Assembly: GCA_020747065.1 (NCBI GenBank)
Contig: JAGMVK010000005.1
Coordinates: 806,001 to 870,000 of the forward strand
DNA length: 64,000 bases
Direction: 5' to 3'
From: Cadophora sp. MPI-SDFR-AT-0126
Lineage: Eukaryota; Ascomycota; Leotiomycetes; Helotiales; Ploettnerulaceae
The first letter of the stretch is position 1; every line of letters starts with the position of its first letter. Shown here piece by piece: positions 57,204-64,000 of this stretch. The notes under the pieces were generated by a model. That model was not told the DNA's origin. It was given only the letters and a program-made list of their open reading frames with translations, and did no database searches. Both the position numbers and the translations under genes were made by a program.

Positions 57204-60040
57204 TTAATTCTTCGGCTTCGTGCCTCCTCCCACCCGCCTAAACTTCCGCTTATCCTTCCTGCTCATCTTAACCTTATCTCTCGTTCCCTTTCCTCCCTCC
57301 CAAAACCCACCAACACTCTTCTTCCCCACCAAACTCCCATGGCAGATGCCACAGTCCTCCGGCCTGTAATTCTGCTCTCTCGAGCACCACCCACAAATCA
57401 TGCGGTTCGCCCACTCGTTCGGGTGGTCCTCAGCTTCATCGTGGCACTTATCGCATGTATACACTTTCGAGCAGCAGCTGAAGCGGAACCAGCGATAGCT
57501 CTTTGTGTAGTGTCTACAGCGACCTCGTTTGGGGAGTTCGGTGCCTGGTGTTAGACCAAGAGTTTCACGCTTGCGGCGAGGTCCAGAGGATGGTGGGAGG
57601 CGGTTTGTGGAGGAGATGCGGAGGAATTTGACCGAAGGAATCTTGAAGGTGAATTTTTGGTGGCATTCTCGGCAGACGTTACTGGTTGATTCGCCCTGAA
57701 CGGATATGATTCCTGGCAAAGGGTAGGCAGTGGAGCATTGGGAGCAGGTTGGGATGAATGTGCTGTAGGCCATTAGCTTCTGATAGCGGTTGTGAGGGGA
57801 GAGAGTGCTCACCTGGGCAGCATGTCACCGATGATGCAGCCTTCTAGGTCCAGGAAACCGGCTCTGACTGCGTGGGCATGAAGGAGATCCCGGCGGAAAG
57901 TTATGCTGAAGGTAGTTGTGCATTTTCGGCAGCTTGGAGTTTTGGTCACGCCATCTTTCAATCCCTTGACCTCCGTGATGTCCTTGCATCTCTCACATTT
58001 GACGGATATGTTCAAAGTAACGACTTCAAGGAGTTCGATGCCATACAAGTCCAGAAATGGGAATGAGATTGCTGTACCGCGTTCCGGATTCTGGGATGGC
58101 TGTTTTGATGTTTCTCCATTTTCTTCTGGAACCTCAACTCCGCCTTCTTCGTCAGTTGTCTCATCTCCCGAATCATAGGAGTCGAAGTCGTCTGAATCAG
58201 AAGCTTCGTCTCCTTCGATGAAAGTCCACTCGGGGGGTCGAGTGATGTATTGAATATGGCTGCGCTCCGGATCTTGATGGCCTCCAATGTTAGGCTGCGT
58301 AACCTCCGGTTCTTCCACGGACGATTGGACTGCTGGAGCTGGAATTTGCTTTGCCTCTAGCTTCGTCTTTGCAAGGATATGCATATTCTGTGCAAGATAG
58401 TTGACATGACTAGTCAAAGTAGCAGCCTTCTGCTCAGTCGACCGTTGAAGAAATCCAACTTCAACTGGCTGGGCCTCCGGGACATCGAGTCCTTCCAGCT
58501 TGACTCGACAAGGCTGTAGAGGATATAAGAGAGGCACAAATAGAGTGATTGCTTTGACAGCCTGCAAGGAAAGAGGTAAGTCATTTCTTCGCTTGGGATC
58601 AAGAGGAAGTGTGTAAGCAATGCCATCAGATGACATCTTGTAAAGGGGTAATCGTTTCATCCGAGCTTCGAGTTGTCTGGTCTCTACTTCTCTTCTCTTC
58701 AGAGCTTCGGCTTTTTCTTGGGCCATGTATGTCACAAGTGGTTCGACATGTCTAGGAGCTTCTTTCTCTATCGGAAGACTCACAGCTGCTTCTTTCGATG
58801 CTGTAGCAGCCTTGATAGCTGGCTCTACTGACCTTGAAGGAACCGCTGACAGATGTCGAGTATCCTTGTTCGGCAACAGCTGTATCGTCTCCGCTTTTGG
58901 CGCAGATAGGAAAGCTTCAAGATTCTTGTCAAGGGACTTCATGAGTTCCAGTAGAGTGGAATCTGGCTTTTCCTTTACCATATTATCAAATCCATATTCG
59001 ACATTGAGAGAAAAGCCTCGCGGAATGTCTTTGTTCTCAACTTTCAGAGAAGGCCCCTCCTTCGGGTATGTGACTGGTACGAGAAGTAAACATTCCAAGG
59101 CTGTCATCTCAAAAGGGAAGTCCGGGTCCGACGGAGCAAGGCTAAACTTCAGAAGTGTAGCTCCTCCTCCGGACTGCTTGGTCTCCTTGGGAGAGAAGCG
59201 TCTTCGAATCTGGCCCAATTGGAATTCTCTCGGATCTTGAGTTTGGGCTTGTGGAACTGGCTTTGCTACCACACGGGCATTGGGTACTGGTTTCGTAACA
59301 GCTTGACGACGATCCTGGATCAAACCATCCTCTGTCACGAGGTGGGCGGCAGTTCGTCCCACTGATGATTCAGGCATCTCGTGAGTTGGCTTTGCATTCG
59401 GTGCTCCCGGAAGTCGTGTCTCATCATGCAAGAATTGACACTCGTTGCCCGCCCGACAATGACCTATTTTGTCGATCAGCTTCTGGCCTCACTCATCTCA
59501 TGCTCCGCTCTCATGTCCTTGTGTCGTCGGGCAAACATCACGTGTAAGCCTGGGATGCCACGATGACAAAGCCACGATTGGGTTCCCAACAGTTCGATAT
59601 TCAATATCAAATGCATCGTCCCCCCACGCCCGTGATAGTGGTGAAAATCACTTGATACATAACACATGCTGCACAACACACTCCTGCACATGCAAATAAA
59701 GACTGCATCGAACCAATGGAAATATTCGTAAAAAATAGAGATTAAATACCTGTTCTGCTGAAATATCGACAAACCCTTGTTTTCAGCGCTGATGCTACTC
59801 CATCGCGCGAGGCGGAATCATAGTCGAGTATAGGAGGGATGTCTGCCAACGCATCAGTCAACCGAAGCAGATGACCCTAACCTCAGCCACGGCCCGCCAT
59901 GGATATGCATTGCAACAGCTGCCCCCAGCGAAGTGCATATCGTGTGGAGGGACTGAGTAAGGCGGTGTGGGAAGCTGCTGACCTGTGTGGGAGAGATGAG
60001 GGGGAATACTCGTAGTGGCTGGATTAGGGCTGGATGTCAT
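57204..60040 (-). CDS. CCCH and CHY zinc-finger protein
   Basis: Four exons are proposed, 60040-59983, 59842-59750, 59463-57813 and 57762-57204, giving 786 residues. The second and third exons meet inside a CCCH finger. The spliced sequence CRYFSRTGHCRAGNEC then QFLH gives C44-x8-C53-x5-C59-x3-H63, a perfect RNA-binding-type C3H1 finger. The middle is long and polar with helical segments (EKAEALKRREVETRQLEARM) and an acidic stretch (DSDDFDSYDSGDETTDEEGG). The C-terminal quarter is Cys-rich. First come paired CxxC groups (KCERCKDI, PSCRKCTTTF, PTCSQCSTAY, NVCRECHQKF). Then comes a CHY-type finger (RGRCRHYTKSYRWFRFSCC, YTCDKCHDEAEDHPNEWANR, MICGWCSREQNYRPEDCGIC). It ends in a basic tail. CHY domains occur in ubiquitin ligases and in yeast Hot13; no RING is visible here. 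The CCCH plus CHY pair suggests an RNA-linked or zinc-handling protein. Confidence 0.88.
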
Positions 60041-61742
60041 GATTTCGACTTGATGACAACGACAGCCGGGCGTCGGGGCGGTGCGGATGTGGAGAGATAG
60101 GCTGACGATGATGAGAGGACGACAGGGATGAGAGAGAGCAGTTGCTCTTCTGTGTGTCGATTAGGAAGAACGGAATAATATCCGGGTATCACAATTGCTA
60201 CAATAAAAAAAGGGCGGGATGTTCTTATGATTTGATTATCGTGGTCGTTGATCACGAGAAGTCAGGTAGGTTGATGCTGGGGCGAGAACGATGAGTCAAG
60301 CAGCAGCAGCAGCAAGCAGCCTTTTGCCACTGGAGTCACTGTGGCCTCGCATCTGAGTCACCATTTTTATGTAGTGAAGGCTCCGGTGTCACTCAGAATG
60401 AGTGAAAATGATGAATTGGAATATTTGTATTTGTTTAATATTTGCCGAATTAAATATTACTTATTTGATTTGATTCTGATTTCGTTTGTCAAAGTCGGGT
60501 CGAGCCATCTCAATCTGAGTGAGCTTGCCAGTCGCCGAAACAAGTGTCAATGACATCACCGATGGAGTATTTGTTGACGCCTCCCCCTCGTTTATGATTC
60601 TTTTTCGGTCCAGCATCCGCTTTCCAACATCTCATCCAAAACGGGTCGTTTACACAAAGACCGGTCATTGTCCGCAAAATCAAGATTTCCGCAATTAGGA
60701 CCGCCAATAATTGGGTTTGCGATTGTATGTTGTTTTCTCGCGCACCTGCCAAGGCGCGAATGCAGGAAGCTCCGTTGTCCATGTTGTTTACCAAGTTGCA
60801 GCCAATGGTTGCTGACAACGTAAGGCCGTACTTGCTTGTTTCTTCCCAAGTCTCGCATCTCGAATTCAAATGTCTCATTTCCTCTCATGGCGGCGAAGGC
60901 GGCGAAATTTCTGTTACTTCAGCCTTTCAGTCGATGTCAAGCTCTCAAGTGTTGCCGAGATTCAGTCAAAATGGCCATTCTCCGAAAAGACGAAGGGCTA
61001 ACCTGTTTGGCGTGTCTGCATTTGCCACACCCAGGTAAGGCGGTAAAGAGATGTTTTCAAGTTTTGACTTCGTCTTTCTTGATTTCCGCGTTGACTTTTA
61101 AAAATTAGCATTTTATCCGTGAATCGACTGGGCTGGATGGAAATCGGCGGATCTTGCTCATGATAGTAACTTTCATTCGGTTTCTACTTCTTCAAGTATG
61201 AGCTATTAGGTAGGCGGTAATACACCTGTAAATTCATAAGGTCCAACTTTACCAATGAGGTTCGGATGTGAATCATCTGTTGGTTGCGTGGTTGCGTGGT
61301 TGCTTGAAGTCTCAGCAGGTGAGTTTGAAGTGCCAACCCCCTTCCTTATCCTCTACGGTGTCCCTGCCTCGAACGCCACCAGCATGAGCTCGTGAGGAGC
61401 TGTTTGTCCATACAGTACTTGTAAGCTCTTCCCCAGCTTTCCTTTGTTGTCATTGTTTCTCCAACAATGATCATCAATTTATTTCTGTCCCAACAAACGA
61501 ACAGTCATCGTCATGGAATACAAAGCTTTATCACAATCAAAGAGAAACCGATATAATGAGGAGTGAATACGTCAACGCCCAGTCACAAAGCAACGTTGTC
61601 TGGCGTAAATTATCACGATCGGCACAGAAGCACGCGAACACGTCAAACAAATTCGTATTAACAAAACGGTCCATTTCAATATCAACACCGCCAGCTACTG
61701 TTTTCACTCCAAAGCTGCAAGGTTAACCCAACACCTCAGGTA
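60041..61742. other. Divergent intergenic region
   Basis: These 1.7 kb lie between the CHY/CCCH gene start (minus) and the small Cys-rich gene (plus). An AGC repeat is at about 60300-60318, and a triplicated GGTTGCGT-like run is near 61285-61303. Overlapping short open frames at 60510-61108 on both strands show no domain. Confidence 0.4.
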
Positions 61743-62237
61743 ATGCCACACTTTACGTCCCCATTATCCTCCGTATCATCAACACCCCCTCAACACACCT
61801 CTCGCTTCCGCTGCCTCGAAGTCCGCCTCCTGTACGAGAAATGCGGCCACATCGAGACGCTGGTCATCCACGAGCTACCCTGCACAAAGCTCTACCGTGG
61901 CTGACTCTCCGAGACCTCACATTATGTGCAAGTCAAAGACTGCCTCAACATGACACGGCACCTAGCGATAAAGAAAGCTTCATGTGCGAGATGCAAGGTA
62001 CCGGAACCGCAGGTTGTAAAGAAAGGCTTGTTTTCTGGGTGGCGAACAGCGAAAATGCTCGATATGAAAGTGGATGCAGATGGGAGTCGGAGGGGAAAGG
62101 CAGAGGTGGGGACGCTGCCGATTCAGGAGATTGTCAAGAGGAGGGAGGAATGGTTGAGAGAGGTGGCGAGGCAGGAGGAGAGGAAGCGCAGGCGGGAAGA
62201 CGAGATAGAGAAGATGAAGAAGCGGAGAGATTGTTGA
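61743..62237 (+). pseudogene. Cys6-domain protein gene with one in-frame TGA
   Basis: A 164-codon frame from ATG to TGA at 62235-62237, interrupted once by TGA at 61902-61904 (codon 54). The frame is otherwise open, and the cysteine pattern runs straight across the stop: C24-x9-C34-G-H36, C47, C67, C81-x2-C84 (CARC). The spacing x9-x12-x19-x13-x2 equals that of the 27682-28647 protein exactly. This shows that both sides belong to one domain and that the TGA replaces a single residue, for instance an Arg CGA. The C-terminus is a charged helix (VKRREEWLREVARQEERKRR). No intron of acceptable length removes the stop. Options are a recent nonsense mutation, a sequence error, or programmed readthrough (the context is GGC TGA CTC). 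Function unknown, probably zinc binding. Confidence 0.6.
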
Positions 62238-64000
62238 TCAATAAATTCGAGATATGTTCACTGACTGATATTTCATTTGTGACCGAGCCATGCTCTTTGA
62301 TATGCATCAAAAGTACAACATGAGTAACGACGCATCGACAAGGAGTCACCAGGTCTCCTAGGTATTTAAATTGTCTTATCACAGCTTCCGAATGGGACTT
62401 TTAGTTCCTCCAAGCGAAGAATAATAGTATTTTAAAGGAAGGGATATATGTGTGTCCCATTATGCGTGGTGTTCATGCTTTGAGACTGGTACAGATATCA
62501 GCGTTACTGATCACACCGGACTAGCACGTCTGAATGCTTGTGCCACAGAGGGGAAACACAACTGGCTCCGTTCCTGGGTCGTAGGCTACAAAATAAATCA
62601 TCTCTCCCATCCTGGTCTTGATCTCATATCATCTGATTGGTCCCAAAATTGCGCTTGAGGGCATAAACCAGCAGTTTACTTGCTCCGATCCCTCCTGAAT
62701 TAATAATTAGCACGAACTCCGAGTCTGATGGATGGTACTCGTATATCTCGAGAGACGGTCGAGCTAGAAGACATCATGCAAATTCTCCATGGTCGGTTCA
62801 GGGCAGAGTCAAAACTGGCCTTCGAGATGTTCGAGAATGCTGGAACTGATGGGGGTGGGAGGGATATCCACGATCATCGTCAGGCCGTGCTCCATATCGT
62901 GGAAATGGACATCGTTCCTGGGATAATGGGAAGTTTTATCTCCTGCTAATGAGAGGATCAACTTTGACTGAAGATAGAGAGTGATTCCGGCTTTTAGTGT
63001 TGCCCCTATGTGAATAAGGGTAATTTGGTGGGGTCGGTTCACTAAAAATACAAGTGAGACCGGTTAGACGAGGTACACTCACGAAAAGCCCCTCTTCGAT
63101 AGCATTGGAGCCAATAATAGAAAAGGGGTATTCTTTTGTCTACAAACCTGCGTCTATCCAGCGTGTTTCTATCTCTTGATCAATGCCAATGCACTCCTGA
63201 ACTTTACTTCGTTAGCGAGCTGCACTGTAAATAAACCCCTGATGGGACTGGGAACCCTGCGGTTATTTTTAGGCGAGGTAGAGTCAGCGTTGGTTGGGGT
63301 ACCTTCGCCCATCACCTGTGCCATGTTCCAACCATTCAAGAACTTTGCGATTCTTCGTGAAAGATGTCCCTCTCAACACTCTCCATCACAGTCATTCCGC
63401 TGAAATCCTGTTAATCCGATCAGTCGCCATGAACAGTCATGCTGTCCAGCTCGGGCCTTGAGCAAGGGTTGCAGAGCGAGCCGCTGGGAATGCAGCCGCC
63501 TCAACGACCTGCGTTTCGAGATATTTGGTTGGCGGTAAATCGCCGTCGCATATCTCCAGCGCCTTTATTTACGATCTGCCGGATGCTATTTATTAGAAAG
63601 CGCCTCGAAAAGGTGCTTGGGTACAGAAAAAGGTCTTAGGTGAGGCCTCCAAAGCACTCGAGACCCAGTCACCAAGATATGAATGGTCTGCAGACTGGAG
63701 GCTGCATCACAAACATGCATGATTGTAGGGTTCTACTTAACGTAGGTAGGTCTCTTCTCGTTCTATTTCTCCTGATTGACGAGGGGTGACGAGGGGTCTC
63801 TTTCGGGCCGCAGCCGCCTCGCGATCGATGCCAGACCGGCGCCTCCCATTATCCTTGAAACATATCAATGCCAGGGCTTTTCTAAGATACTTAATAGAAA
63901 AGATACTCCTTCTCTACAGCTCTGTCATTTCCTACGAAATGGGTGATTATATTTCCCGGCAGACAAAATAGAAGTGGGGCTCGTCCATCGTCGAGCTATT
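62238..64000. other. Terminal stretch, no supported gene
   Basis: The last 1.8 kb contains only short open frames with no domain features. A gene could begin here and continue outside the window, but I see no first exon that I can defend. Confidence 0.4.

Noticed and set aside
1..64000. tRNA, 5S rRNA, spliceosomal RNA, RNase P RNA, telomerase RNA template and CRISPR arrays
   Set aside because: I scanned by eye for T-loop, splice-site-pairing and telomere-template strings and found no convincing match. A covariance-model search would be decisive.

Overview
The window reads as nuclear DNA of a filamentous ascomycete (Pezizomycotina). The evidence is short GT-AG introns of about 50-290 nt, Cys2/His-rich and Zn2Cys6 fungal proteins, an AA9 lytic polysaccharide monooxygenase, and fungal-only families (She4/UNC-45, the AreA-like DUF1752 plus DUF3295 protein). 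A Leotiomycete-like source is my guess from overall feel and is not shown by any marker. I recognised no rRNA, tRNA, transposase or prophage.

Layout. From 0 to 1.2 kb lies a minus-strand SREBP-class bHLH gene broken by three one-base frame shifts. From 3.1 to 14 kb is a compact housekeeping block: She4/UNC-45 myosin chaperone (-), TFIIH subunit Tfb4 (+, divergent), a taspase/asparaginase-type Ntn hydrolase (-), actin-related protein 3 (+, divergent) and a peroxisomal enoyl-CoA hydratase/isomerase whose PTS1-like end is created by splicing (+). From 14.2 to 21.4 kb come a glutathione S-transferase (-), a short Zn2Cys6 regulator (+), an NmrA-like NAD(P)-binding protein (+) and a UDP-glycosyltransferase (+). 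This set looks like a small detoxification or specialised-metabolism neighbourhood without a backbone synthase. An AA9 LPMO follows at 22.2-23.1 kb with carbon-regulation-type sites upstream. From 23.5 to 28.6 kb are three poorly known genes.

From 28.6 to 57.2 kb a single protein gene stands out: a DUF1752/DUF3295 regulator at 38.5-40.4 kb, with 9.9 kb of apparently gene-free DNA downstream and 16.8 kb upstream. The upstream desert holds a tetranucleotide microsatellite, a strong imperfect 94-nt hairpin (42292-42385) and four of the five copies of a GTACTGTAC motif. A CCCH plus CHY zinc-finger protein gene (57.2-60.0 kb) and a small Cys-rich gene with one in-frame TGA (61.7-62.2 kb) close the window.

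The most unusual protein-level observation is a Cys6 signature (C-x8/9-C-G-[HC]-x-C-x-C-x13-C-x2-C) at three separate loci: 23.6-23.9, 27.7-28.6 and 61.7-62.2 kb. Two of them share exactly the same spacing, x9-x12-x19-x13-x2. This suggests a family of zinc-binding-like proteins that I cannot name, one copy of which is interrupted.

Exon boundaries were worked out by hand from splice signals, frame and family expectation. For most multi-exon genes the exon lengths sum to a whole number of codons, which supports the models but does not replace transcript data.
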